Shown: positions 1 to 7,624 of the stretch, piece after piece
Numbering within the stretch: position 1 is the first letter of the stretch
Layout: each line of letters begins with the position of its first letter
From: Acidobacteriaceae bacterium
GTDB lineage: Bacteria > Acidobacteriota > Terriglobia > Terriglobales > Acidobacteriaceae
Length of the DNA stretch: 64,000 bases
Assembly (NCBI GenBank): GCA_025462885.1
Contig: JAOAPN010000013.1
Coordinates: 496,001 to 560,000 of the forward strand
Direction: 5' to 3'
Position numbers and translations under genes: made by a program
The notes under the pieces: model-generated
What the model saw: the letters and a program-made list of their open reading frames with translations, nothing else
Told to the model about the DNA's origin: nothing
Database searches by the model: none

Positions 1-2
1 GA

Positions 3-176
3 TTCGAAGTGGGCGTCTCGAACACAGTCGATCTGATTCAAGCGCAGCAGGCCGTAGCTGAGGCGGAGGACAATCGCATCGCGAGCGTTTATGCCCATCA
101 GCTCGCTAAGCTCCTGCTCATTCGAGCAACCGGAACAGCCGAACAGGACTACATCAACTACCTTGGAGTGCGCTAA
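3..176 (+). CDS. TolC-like outer-membrane efflux protein, C-terminal end (5' partial)
   Basis: An open frame enters from the left edge and ends at TAA 174-176, giving 57 residues. The segment is helical, with a VDLIQAQQAVAEAE stretch typical of the final coiled-coil helices of outer-membrane efflux proteins. In that family the trimer forms a periplasmic tunnel that receives substrate from an HlyD/EmrA adaptor. The next gene is exactly such an adaptor, and its ATG shares the last A of this stop codon (TAATG), so the two are translationally coupled. The assignment rests on this short C-terminus plus context. It could be another coiled-coil protein, but the neighbour makes that unlikely. Confidence 0.7.
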   Translation, partial: FEVGVSNTVDLIQAQQAVAEAEDNRIASVYAHQLAKLLLIRATGTAEQDYINYLGVR

Positions 177-1372
177 TGTCCATGACGGAAACGCCCATCA
201 CGACCAGAAACAAGTTCTTCATCGGCGGGTTGACTATCCTCGCGCTCATTCTCTGCTTTTTGGGATGGCATTTTGCGGTTCACCCCGGAGAAGTTCGTAC
301 CGACGACGCACAAATTGATGGCCACGTTCATCCGATCAATACGCGGATTGGCGGGACGATCACCTGGGTAAACCCTGATGTCGAGGACACGCGCCTTGTG
401 AAAGCCGGCGCAGTGCTCGCGCATCTTGATCCAAATGATTACCAGCCTGCGGTAGACCGTCTCGAGGGAGACGTCCAGGCTTCTGAGGCACAGCAGCGCA
501 CCGCTGCGCTCAACGTGCCGATTACCTCCGCGGCGGCGATAAGCAGGTTGTCGTCAGCGCAGGCCGCCGTCGCAGATGCAGAGTCCGATCTAAAGGCAGC
601 GACGTCCCAGAAGGCGGCGGCCGAGGCGGCTGTTGCGCAGGCGGCGGCCAGCTACCATCGCGCGGAGGCGGATCGTGTGCGTTATGCAGCGCTCGTGTCC
701 ACCCATGAAATCTCACGCTCAGAGTACGACCAGTGGGCGACCGACTCAACGACGACTGAGGCCGTTCTGACGGCGGCTCAGGCCAACAGTGCTTCTGCTG
801 AAGAGAAGATAGAGTCGGCTCATCAGAAGATCAAGGAACGCCAGAGCGATCTTCGTTCCGCTCAGACTGCGCCTGAGAGCATCGCGAGTGCGCGGGCTAA
901 CGTACTGCGCGCCGTGGGCGAAACGAAGAAGTCACAGGCCGCGCTTCTGAACGCGCGCCTTGACCTGGGGTACACGAACCTGGTCGCGCCCGTGAGCGGG
1001 ATCGTTGGTCGAAAATCTATGGAGGCTGGGCAAAGAGTGGCGGCTGGTCAGCTCATGTTAACCATCGTGCCGCCGAACGATGTTTGGGTAATTGCGAACT
1101 TTCGGGAGACGCAACTGCATCACATGCGCGTCGGCCAGTCCGCGAAGATACACGTCGACTCCTTTGACCGGGATTTCGACGGCGAAGTGGAAAGTATCGG
1201 TGGCGCAACGGGCTCCAGGTACTCGATCGTGGCTCCGGACAACGCGACGGGAAACTACGTTAAAGTTGTGCAACGCATTCCTGTACGCCTTCGAATCGAT
1301 AATCCAGGATCTGGGAATTTGTTGCTGTTGCCAGGCATGTCGATCGAGGTTTCAGTGAGGGTCAAGAAGTGA
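176..1372 (+). CDS. HlyD/EmrA-family membrane fusion protein (efflux adaptor)
   Basis: This 398-residue protein is the periplasmic adaptor of a tripartite pump, linking an inner-membrane transporter to TolC. It has a short cytoplasmic N-terminus, one membrane anchor at about residues 14-33, and a lipoyl/barrel half starting near VRTDDAQIDGHVHPI. A long Ala/Gln/Glu-rich coiled-coil hairpin spans about residues 85-255. The second lipoyl half follows (YTNLVAPVSGIVGRK), then a beta-barrel domain with NFRETQLHHMRVGQSAKI. The TDDAQIDG and VAPVSGIVG signatures are those of EmrA/VceA-type adaptors, which pair with DHA2-type MFS exporters. No exporter gene follows here. The nearest DHA2 gene is at 7625. 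The start overlaps the upstream TolC stop by one base. Confidence 0.9.
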   Translation: MSMTETPITTRNKFFIGGLTILALILCFLGWHFAVHPGEVRTDDAQIDGHVHPINTRIGGTITWVNPDVEDTRLVKAGAVLAHLDPNDYQPAVDRLEGDVQASEAQQRTAALNVPITSAAAISRLSSAQAAVADAESDLKAATSQKAAAEAAVAQAAASYHRAEADRVRYAALVSTHEISRSEYDQWATDSTTTEAVLTAAQANSASAEEKIESAHQKIKERQSDLRSAQTAPESIASARANVLRAVGETKKSQAALLNARLDLGYTNLVAPVSGIVGRKSMEAGQRVAAGQLMLTIVPPNDVWVIANFRETQLHHMRVGQSAKIHVDSFDRDFDGEVESIGGATGSRYSIVAPDNATGNYVKVVQRIPVRLRIDNPGSGNLLLLPGMSIEVSVRVKK

Positions 1373-1398
1373 CGGTCCGGATTCTTACATAGGGAGAA

Positions 1399-1416
1399 GA
1401 GCCGCTGGCACGGCTC
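1399..1416 (+). terminator. Short GC-rich hairpin after the efflux genes
   Basis: GAGCCG (1399-1404) and CGGCTC (1411-1416) form a perfect 6-bp stem around a 6-base loop, 26 bases after the adaptor stop. There is no following T-run, so it is at best a weak terminator or an RNA-stabilising hairpin. Confidence 0.25.
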
Positions 1417-1451
1417 CTGCGCAAGCCAATTGTAACGGGCTCTCTTGTGCT

Positions 1452-1619
1452 TCAGACCCGACGTACAAACATCACAAAGACCGCGCCCGCAAGCAGGAGC
1501 ATGCCCGCAAGCATAACTGAAACGAAGATCACGGCGGCACGCTCCTTTTCTGGGGTAGGAGGCGTAATCCCCACTGTCAAAATGAACGCCGTCGCAATTG
1601 CTCTAAATGGATTTACCAC
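1452..1619 (-). CDS. Possible small membrane protein
   Basis: The minus-strand frame ending at 1452 has a GTG at 1619 preceded by a G-rich Shine-Dalgarno-like run. It would encode about 55 residues. The C-terminal half is strongly hydrophobic (AAVIFVSVMLAGMLLLAGAVFVMFV) and ends in two arginines, consistent with one or two membrane segments. A weaker hydrophobic stretch, AIATAFILTVGI, lies near the N-terminus. No family is recognised. The frame is open further upstream, but that part reads as low-complexity non-coding sequence. The well-formed transmembrane helix is the only real support; it may be a chance ORF in an otherwise empty interval. Confidence 0.35.
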   Translation of the reverse strand: MVNPFRAIATAFILTVGITPPTPEKERAAVIFVSVMLAGMLLLAGAVFVMFVRRV

Positions 1620-1914
1620 GCCCACCCCCTTCGACTTCACCTTTGCACAGAAAACAAGGATATGGGGTGGCAACACCGCTGTCTTAGCAAAATGCGCCTT
1701 CGTTTGTCTTTGTCGGGAACATTGTGGCGTCGCACCCCTTGCTGCCCAACGCACCAGGCGCCTTCGAATATAACCAGCAGTACTGCCAAAACTGGGGCGT
1801 ATTTGAAAAGCATTCAGAGAGCATGATCGTTAGTCTGGCGATGGATAGAAACGAAACTTTCACGGCCCGCATGCCAAGATCCCTCCAGAGTTCACGTACA
1901 TAACAAGGAGAACA

Positions 1915-2412
1915 ATGCCCACCACGCAGGTCACAGTCGAGCGAGTTTCGCTGATCTCAGATAAGTCATTTGAATCAGTTTTGGCCGCAATTCGGGGCGG
2001 CATTGGACACCCTGACATGAACAAGCTTTGGGAACAGATATGGGGCGCCGGCACTTTTCAGGAAGTCGAATCAGTCGTGACAGCAGTGCTCGGTCCCACC
2101 GGCCTCATGCAATTCGGCGAATTCAATGCCGGCGGGTTCATTCGCAAAGGCAGTGGGGACGGGACACCGCAATCCATGCGCTTGCTGATAGGCAATCCGC
2201 TGATCATGAAGCAGATGGCGGAGTTTGTACCGGATGCTGCAGGGTATGCTCCCGTGACCGTCCTGGTTGATGAACGGGAGGGCAAGGTGCATGTGTCCTA
2301 TGACCGAATGGCCAGTTTCCTATCAGTCTATGCAAACACCGGAGCTACGAAGATCGCCGAAGCCCTGGACGACAAAATCGAAACACTCATGCGTAACGCA
2401 GTCAAGGAGTAA
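1915..2412 (+). CDS. DUF302 domain protein
   Basis: This 165-residue cytoplasmic protein has no signal peptide. The second half (about residues 85-130: RLLIGNPLIMKQM, PVTVLVDEREGKVHVSYD) has the pattern of DUF302, a small alpha/beta fold of unknown function found alone or fused to other domains. The N-terminal part (ERVSLISDKSFESVLAAI) fits the first strand and helix of the same fold. The start is well placed: AGGAG lies six bases before ATG. The NmrA-like gene begins three bases after the stop, with its ribosome-binding site inside this gene's 3' end, so the two form an operon. The role is unknown; members sit near redox and stress genes. Confidence 0.8.
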   Translation: MPTTQVTVERVSLISDKSFESVLAAIRGGIGHPDMNKLWEQIWGAGTFQEVESVVTAVLGPTGLMQFGEFNAGGFIRKGSGDGTPQSMRLLIGNPLIMKQMAEFVPDAAGYAPVTVLVDEREGKVHVSYDRMASFLSVYANTGATKIAEALDDKIETLMRNAVKE

Positions 2413-2415
2413 GTC

Positions 2416-3315
2416 ATGGCAAACTCAAAGATCTTAGTGACGGGTGCAACGGGCGCCACAGGTGGAAGTGCAGTCCGTGAGCTGCGGGCCGGCGGGCACG
2501 AGGTCCGTGCCTTTGTCCACGATGACGACGAACGAGCAGACGGTCTGCGCGCCTTAGGTGTTGAAGTAGCCATCGGCAACCTGCTCGACATCGACAGCGT
2601 CCGCGCAGCACTTGAGGACGTACGCTCTGCTTACTTCGTATACCCCCTTTTCCCTCAGTTACTCGACGCCACTGTCAACTTTGCCCAGGCGGCAAAGGAA
2701 GCTGGCGTGACCGCGATAGTGAACACTTCGCAAATGACTTCACGCCGGAATTCGAAGAGCCACGCTGCGCAAAGCCATTGGCTCGCCGAGCAGGTCTTTA
2801 GCTGGAGCGGTGTTCCTGTCACGCATCTCCGTCCGACACTGTTCCTGGAGTGGCTGCTTTATCCGTTCTCCTGGGAAAGCTATGCCAAGAAAGACACCCT
2901 GGCTCTTCCGTTCGGTAATGGAAAATTTGCGCCAATTTCTTCGGAGGATCAGGGAAGAGTGATCGCTGCGATCCTTCTGGATCCCGCCCCCCATGCGGGA
3001 CAGTTGTACAAGCTATTTGGGCCGGTGGAGCTCGACGGCTTTGGGATTGCTGCCGCGGCCAGTGAGGTATTGGGGCGCACAATTAGATACTCGCCCGTTG
3101 AGGTTGATGCGTTTTTAGAGACCCTTCGTAAGATACCCGCATACTCCTCCCCATTTTTTACGCAACACATCGGAGCTGTTTCTATCGATTGTCGGAACGG
3201 CGTCACTGGAGGTACGAACGATAATGTTGAACAGCTCACGGGTCGCCGTCCTCTGAGCGTCCAGGAATTCGTCGAGAAACACCGGGATGCCTTCAAACCG
3301 GTGGCTGGTTCGTAA
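2416..3315 (+). CDS. NmrA-like NAD(P)-binding Rossmann protein
   Basis: This 299-residue protein begins with a beta strand and the nucleotide loop TGATGATGG (residues 9-17), the atypical-SDR/NmrA glycine signature. Arg and Asp residues follow the second strand (HEVRAFVHDDDER). A YFVYPLFPQ loop and an INTSQM-type strand are characteristic of the NmrA/HSCARG group (quinone oxidoreductase QOR2-like or redox-sensing proteins). The SDR catalytic Tyr-xxx-Lys motif is not evident, so it may sense NAD(P)H rather than catalyse a reaction. It is translationally linked to the DUF302 gene: GGAG within that gene's last codons serves as its ribosome-binding site. Confidence 0.85.
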   Translation: MANSKILVTGATGATGGSAVRELRAGGHEVRAFVHDDDERADGLRALGVEVAIGNLLDIDSVRAALEDVRSAYFVYPLFPQLLDATVNFAQAAKEAGVTAIVNTSQMTSRRNSKSHAAQSHWLAEQVFSWSGVPVTHLRPTLFLEWLLYPFSWESYAKKDTLALPFGNGKFAPISSEDQGRVIAAILLDPAPHAGQLYKLFGPVELDGFGIAAAASEVLGRTIRYSPVEVDAFLETLRKIPAYSSPFFTQHIGAVSIDCRNGVTGGTNDNVEQLTGRRPLSVQEFVEKHRDAFKPVAGS

Positions 3316-3566
3316 TTTGGTCTGCGATGAATCTCCGAACGCTGTACCAGTTGTTCCGGTCTGGGTCTCGACAACTCTGCTTCGAGCGCAGCTGTCGAGG
3401 CCTGACCCATTGGCGTATGAAATCTCCTTCAGCTTGTAGCTTGCTGGTTTCAAGCATGAAGCTCCAAAAGCCGATCATTTTTGCAAAGAGTTCGGGATGA
3501 TCCTTGCTTAGTCTCAGATGAGCGAACGATGCGAAATATCTGTCGTCATTCGTGAGGGGACAAGCT

Positions 3567-4283
3567 ATGAATGACTTGCTGAAGCTCGCCGTGACGGCAC
3601 ACGGCGGCCTCGAACGTTGGAACAAATTGACGGCAATCAAGGTTGCCGCGTCGATCACCGGTGGCATTTGGTGGATCAAGGGCAAAGGCGATGTCCTAAA
3701 GAACATCGTGATGATTGCTGAGACCAAGAAAGAACGCCTTGTTACGGAGTTTCCTGGGCAGAATAAGCGGTCAATCTTTGAGCCCAACCGCGTCGTAATA
3801 GAAACTGCCGCAGGCACACTTATCGAAAGCCGCGACAGTCCAGAGGCTTCTTTCGAGGGACAGTTGCGAGAGACCCCGTGGGACGATATACACGTTGCAT
3901 ATTTCTGTGGCGAAGCATTGTGGACGTACCTCAATACGCCGTTTCTCTACACCTACCCGGATTTTACTTCCGAAGAGATCTCCTCCATCGAGGTTGAGGG
4001 CGAAACCTGGCGACGCCTGAAGGTGACGTTCCCGGACTCGGTCAAGAGCCACACGCGTGAACAGATATCATGCTTCGGCCCGGATGGTCTCTTGCGTCGG
4101 CATGATTACACCGTTGACATCCTTGGCGGAGCGACCGGGCTGAACTACGCAAGCGAATACCGCGATGTGGATGGAATCATTATTCCGACCAGGCGGAGGG
4201 TCTATGCCTACGAAGGCGATTACCAGTTGGTGAAGGAGCCTCTTCTGGTTGCGATCGACATGGGCGAAATCACCCTGACCTAA
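3567..4283 (+). CDS. Conserved hypothetical protein (LolA-like fold possible)
   Basis: The protein has 238 residues from the ATG at 3567, which follows a good GAGGGG site. An in-frame GTG at 3552 lies upstream of that site and is less likely. No signal peptide is visible. The sequence alternates short beta strands (LVTEFPGQNKRSIFEPNRVVIET, WRRLKVTFPDSVKSHTREQISCFGP, GLLRRHDYTVDILGG), which suggests a curved beta sheet such as the LolA/LppX lipoprotein-carrier fold. This is a fold-level impression, not a family match. It lies between the NmrA-like gene and an Old Yellow Enzyme gene, 54 bp upstream of the latter, so it may share their transcript. I do not recognise a function. Confidence 0.75.
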   Translation: MNDLLKLAVTAHGGLERWNKLTAIKVAASITGGIWWIKGKGDVLKNIVMIAETKKERLVTEFPGQNKRSIFEPNRVVIETAAGTLIESRDSPEASFEGQLRETPWDDIHVAYFCGEALWTYLNTPFLYTYPDFTSEEISSIEVEGETWRRLKVTFPDSVKSHTREQISCFGPDGLLRRHDYTVDILGGATGLNYASEYRDVDGIIIPTRRRVYAYEGDYQLVKEPLLVAIDMGEITLT

Positions 4284-4337
4284 TCGCCTCGTCGTTTCTC
4301 CGCTGCAAGCCACCCGGTATCAGTCGAAAGGTCATAC

Positions 4338-5447
4338 ATGTCTCAATCAACTCTTTTTACGCCACTTCGCGTCGGCGCGCTTGAATTACCGAACCGTATC
4401 GTCATGGCACCGCTCACCAGAATGCGCGCAAGCAGCGATGGTAGCCCGACCAAGCTCACGGTTGAGTATTACAAGCAGCGGGCATCGGCTGGCCTCATTA
4501 TCACCGAAGGCACTGCGATCAGTGTTCAGGGGCAGGGCTATCCAAATGCACCGGGCATCTACACGGCTGAGCAGATTGCAGCGTGGCGGGAAGTTACAGA
4601 TGCCGTGCATACGAACGGTGGTCGCATCGTCATGCAACTCGCTCACAACGGCCGAAACTCCCACTCCTCTCTACACGCGGACGGCTCCCTCCCTGTTTCC
4701 TCGTCGGCCATCCCACCAAATGGCCCAGTGCTCACCTCATCGTTCCAACAGGTTCCTGCCGAGATCCCCAGAGCGCTCGAAAGGGCAGAGGTATCTCGGA
4801 TCATTCACAGCTATCGGGATGCCGCTCTGAATGCGGTCGCTGCCGGCTTCGATGGCGTGGAATTGCAGGGAGCAAACAGCCACTTGATCGAACAGTTTCT
4901 TGAAACCGGAACGAACCAGCGCACTGATTCCTACGGTGGCCCTATCCAGAATCGGGCTCGCTTCCTGCTCGAGATCGTCGATGAAGTTACGAATGCAATC
5001 GGCGCCGATCGATTGGGCGTGCGGCTTTCGCCCTTCGGACAATATGGAGGCATATCCGACGCGGCTCCGTTCGAACTGTTCAAGTACGTGATCGTCGAAT
5101 TGAGTAGCCGAAAGATCGCTTACCTGCACCTCATCGAAGCCCGCGGTTCAGAAATGGGTCTGACGGATGAATTGCATGCCGATGCCGTCAACAACGTAGG
5201 ACTGTTTAGAAGTTCATTCGATGGCCCGTTTATTTCCGCCGCTGCCTACACGCCGGAGAGTGCCGCTATCGCGGTAGAAAGCGGAGCAGTGGATGCGATT
5301 GCCTTCGGCCGCTTGTTCATAGCGAATCCGGATCTACCTACCCGAATATCTCTACGCGCTCCGCTCAACAAATATAATCGTGCGACGTTTTATGGCGGTG
5401 GGGCAGATGGGTATATCGACTATCCCACGCTGGCCGGACTGGAGTAA
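4338..5447 (+). CDS. Old Yellow Enzyme-family flavin oxidoreductase with altered active site
   Basis: This is a 369-residue FMN-dependent ene-reductase-type TIM barrel (OYE/NemA family). Conserved FMN elements are present: MAPLTRMRA near the N-terminus with Thr27, the VRLSPFG strand, and FGRLFIANPDLP near the C-terminus. The substrate-binding His/Asn (or His/His) pair and the proton-donating Tyr, normally in a HxxN/H-x-Y pattern, read here as Q177-G-A-N180-S-H182. The first His is therefore Gln and the Tyr is His. The usual LWHxGR loop reads LAHNGRNSH, so the Trp is also absent. FMN binding should be kept, but substrate choice may be unusual. A GAAAGG ribosome-binding site precedes the ATG. 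The gene converges on a TetR gene 19 bp downstream. Confidence 0.9.
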   Translation: MSQSTLFTPLRVGALELPNRIVMAPLTRMRASSDGSPTKLTVEYYKQRASAGLIITEGTAISVQGQGYPNAPGIYTAEQIAAWREVTDAVHTNGGRIVMQLAHNGRNSHSSLHADGSLPVSSSAIPPNGPVLTSSFQQVPAEIPRALERAEVSRIIHSYRDAALNAVAAGFDGVELQGANSHLIEQFLETGTNQRTDSYGGPIQNRARFLLEIVDEVTNAIGADRLGVRLSPFGQYGGISDAAPFELFKYVIVELSSRKIAYLHLIEARGSEMGLTDELHADAVNNVGLFRSSFDGPFISAAAYTPESAAIAVESGAVDAIAFGRLFIANPDLPTRISLRAPLNKYNRATFYGGGADGYIDYPTLAGLE

Positions 5448-5466
5448 TTCAGACACTATCTGTAGG

Positions 5467-6120
5467 TCAACGCTTCTTCTTGGAAGTGGAGCGACGAATC
5501 GATGAGGTCTTCACATGCTTCAGAAGGTAATCAAAGGTGTGCGTGAGAAATTGATCGTAGGGAGTGCGATCGCGGGTCAGCTTACCTCGCAATACAGCTC
5601 CGTGGTAGGAGTTCAAAATGTAGCTTGCCAGTTCTTTGGGATTCTGAGTCGCGGGGATCACGCCCTTTTCCTGGGCCTTAACAAGCAGGTCCGCTATCGC
5701 TGCATTCCAGAAGTCAAAAGTCCGGATCACAAAGGCTCGCAACACCTCTTCGGAATTGGAGATCTCTGCGGTGAAGTTTCCTATCATGCATCCCGTTTCG
5801 AAGCCCCACTTTTCGTGCTGAGTTATCCATCGTTCGAAGTAGGTACGAAGGAGACCGATGGGAGAAGGTTCTGCCGAACCTGCCATTCCGTCCTGAACGG
5901 TCAGCGCATACAGGGAGAGCACCTCAAGCGCGAGCTGCTCTTTGCTTCTGAAATGGTTGTACGAACTGGCCTTTGGAACGTTTGCAGCTTCAATGATGTC
6001 CTGAATGCTGGTTCCGTTGTAGCCCTTTTCGTGAAATGCCTTGAAAGCAGCCAGAAGAATCTTATCGCGAGTATCGCTCTTCTTCTTCGTTGCCGACTTC
6101 AGAACCCGTTTCGCCATCAT
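5467..6120 (-). CDS. TetR/AcrR-family transcriptional regulator
   Basis: This 217-residue repressor-type regulator has a very basic N-terminal tail. Its TetR helix-turn-helix lies at about residues 17-62 (TRDKILLAAFKAFHEKGYNG, then TSIQDIIEAANVPKASSYNHF). The alpha-helical ligand domain (GLLRTYFERWITQH, TGCMIGNFTAEISNSEE) resembles the AcuR/NemR-like subgroup that responds to electrophiles, which fits its position end-to-end with an Old Yellow Enzyme gene. Two ATGs are possible, at 6120 and 6117, with GAGG upstream; the second gives the better spacing. The C-terminus is Lys/Arg rich. A 7-bp inverted repeat lies 115-137 bp upstream and could be its operator. Confidence 0.9.
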   Translation of the reverse strand: MMAKRVLKSATKKKSDTRDKILLAAFKAFHEKGYNGTSIQDIIEAANVPKASSYNHFRSKEQLALEVLSLYALTVQDGMAGSAEPSPIGLLRTYFERWITQHEKWGFETGCMIGNFTAEISNSEEVLRAFVIRTFDFWNAAIADLLVKAQEKGVIPATQNPKELASYILNSYHGAVLRGKLTRDRTPYDQFLTHTFDYLLKHVKTSSIRRSTSKKKR

Positions 6121-6468
6121 CGTGCCTCATTTACAGAGCATATGGAGCCACGACAGACTGGCGAGCGACGCGGAAGCTCTTGAATGGGAGGGGCGGCACA
6201 TCTCACCGGAAGCCTCGGGCCTTAACACGACGGAATTATCATGATCTTCGTGATAATATGACCAGTCGTACGAGTATACGCCGATTGAACCCTTGCTTCT
6301 GGTCAGGAGGGCAACGCAAGCTAAAGGCTCTACGAAACTTCAAATGCCTGGGTTTCCACAGCGGAGCTCTTATCTGCCCATCAACATCGAGGATACGATT
6401 CAATTCCAAGAGAGAAGGGGCAAGACTCGAGCCAACACTCATAGCAAATCACTGATAGCAATGGAGAC
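6121..6468. other. Intergenic region between divergent TetR and SnoaL-like genes
   Basis: This 348-base stretch has no convincing gene; the short open frames in it do not resemble proteins. It separates divergent promoters. The one notable element is the inverted repeat at 6235-6257, listed separately. No clear sigma-70 promoter pair was identified by eye. Confidence 0.6.
6235..6257. promoter_or_regulatory. Inverted repeat ATTATCA-N9-TGATAAT, candidate operator
   Basis: Perfect 7-bp arms at 6235-6241 and 6251-6257 flank a 9-base spacer. The site is AT-rich against a GC-rich background and lies upstream of the TetR gene and of the divergent SnoaL-like gene. The size and symmetry suit a dimeric helix-turn-helix regulator, most simply the adjacent TetR protein acting on its own promoter. 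The assignment is by position only. Confidence 0.4.
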
Positions 6469-6864
6469 ATGATGAGCGAAGCGAATACAGCGGCGAACAA
6501 GGCTCTTGCCATTGAGGCGATAACCGGCGCCTTTATCAGACGGGATGTGACCATGCCCGAGAAGATTTTTGTCGCTGACTACAAGCAGCACAATCCCACT
6601 ATTCCCAATGGCAGCGCTTCAATTCCTGACGTCATTCGAGCTCTGCCGGACGACTTCAAGTATGAGATGGGTATGGTGGTCGCCGAAGGCGAATACGTGA
6701 TGATTCACGGACGGTATACCGGTTGGGCCCCGAAGCCTGTCGTCGCCGTCGACATCTTTCGCATTGTCGATGGAAAGCTAGTGGAGCATTGGGACGTCAT
6801 GCAGGAAGAAGTGCCGGCAGAGAAGACCGTCAGCGGCAACCCGATGTTTACGCCCGGTGCATAG
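6469..6864 (+). CDS. SnoaL-like / NTF2-fold protein
   Basis: This 131-residue single-domain protein fits the SnoaL-like NTF2 fold. The features are an N-terminal helix (ALAIEAITGAFIRRD), the YKQHNPTIPNG segment, a central VVAEGEYVMIHGRYTG strand pair, and the C-terminal VDIFRIVDGKLVEHWDVMQEE signature. Such proteins are polyketide-cyclase, isomerase or ligand-binding relatives. In this subgroup (His in the QHNP loop and the EHWDVMQ strand) the role is usually unknown. Two consecutive ATGs follow GGAG; the second (6472) has the more normal spacing. The gene is transcribed away from the TetR gene and could share its control. Confidence 0.85.
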   Translation: MMSEANTAANKALAIEAITGAFIRRDVTMPEKIFVADYKQHNPTIPNGSASIPDVIRALPDDFKYEMGMVVAEGEYVMIHGRYTGWAPKPVVAVDIFRIVDGKLVEHWDVMQEEVPAEKTVSGNPMFTPGA

Positions 6865-6927
6865 AAACGAAGTTGTCGTCCGTTTTGCGGGATATCGCGG
6901 CGATGCCACTCCCAGCATTGAGGCGGA

Positions 6928-7473
6928 ATGGTAAGCTACGGGCAAATGTCGGAGAAGTTCGAAGAGTTGTTTGAAAAGGGATACCGAGCGCGACGAGAAA
7001 ACCGGGTAGCGGATTCTCGCGCGATCTTCCTCGATGCCGTGCGTAAAGCTGCGGAAGATGGCGATCGGCCATCGCTGGCAGAGGCGCTTTGCGGTTTGGC
7101 GCAGGCGGAGAATGACATCGGTAACTGTGAGGCTGCGCGTCAACACTATGCAAGCGCCGCTGTGCTCTACAGGCAGGTTGGGCCACCGAGTAGAGTGGCG
7201 TTCGCGATCCGGCATGAGGCTGATCTGCTCCGGCAGATGTGCCAACCGTCAGCGGCCGAACCACTTTACCTGGAAGCAGAGAAAATCTACCGTCAGCAGG
7301 GAGACGGGGCCGCTCTTGACCTCGCGAATACGCTCCGGGGTTTGGCTCTGACGAGAGAGGCAACTGGGACACTGGAGACATCCAGACCGCTCTGGATAGA
7401 AGCCCGGGAGCTATACACACGAAGCAACGTAAAGGCGGGAGTCGAGGAATGTAATAGGAAACTCTCTTCGTAG
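6928..7473 (+). CDS. Tetratricopeptide-repeat protein
   Basis: This 181-residue soluble all-helical protein has about four TPR-like helix pairs (FEKGYRARRENRVADSRAIF, LAEALCGLAQAENDIGNCEA, AEPLYLEAEKIYRQQGDG, ARELYTRSNVKAGVEECNRK). There is no signal peptide or catalytic motif. It closely resembles small TPR proteins that annotate or chain with other domains in soil bacteria, where the repeats mediate protein-protein contact. An AGGCGG stretch lies just before the ATG at 6928; an internal ATG at 6946 is an alternative. The function is not recognisable. It follows the SnoaL-like gene by 63 bp in the same direction. Confidence 0.75.
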   Translation: MVSYGQMSEKFEELFEKGYRARRENRVADSRAIFLDAVRKAAEDGDRPSLAEALCGLAQAENDIGNCEAARQHYASAAVLYRQVGPPSRVAFAIRHEADLLRQMCQPSAAEPLYLEAEKIYRQQGDGAALDLANTLRGLALTREATGTLETSRPLWIEARELYTRSNVKAGVEECNRKLSS

Positions 7474-7624
7474 ACGGGAATTCCGGCACAGCAGTTAGTG
7501 AGCAAAACCGCCAAATTCCCGAAGTATTGGCCAAGACAGGGTCATGATGAGCGTCTAAGCTTGCAGCAACATCATCGCGGACAGGGACTGTTCAACATCC
7601 TGTCGGTTCAAGCTTGGCGACTCT

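Noticed and set aside
1684..1872. 62-residue minus-strand ORF
   Set aside because: No ribosome-binding site, odd composition and no family; it lies in the gap before the DUF302 gene.
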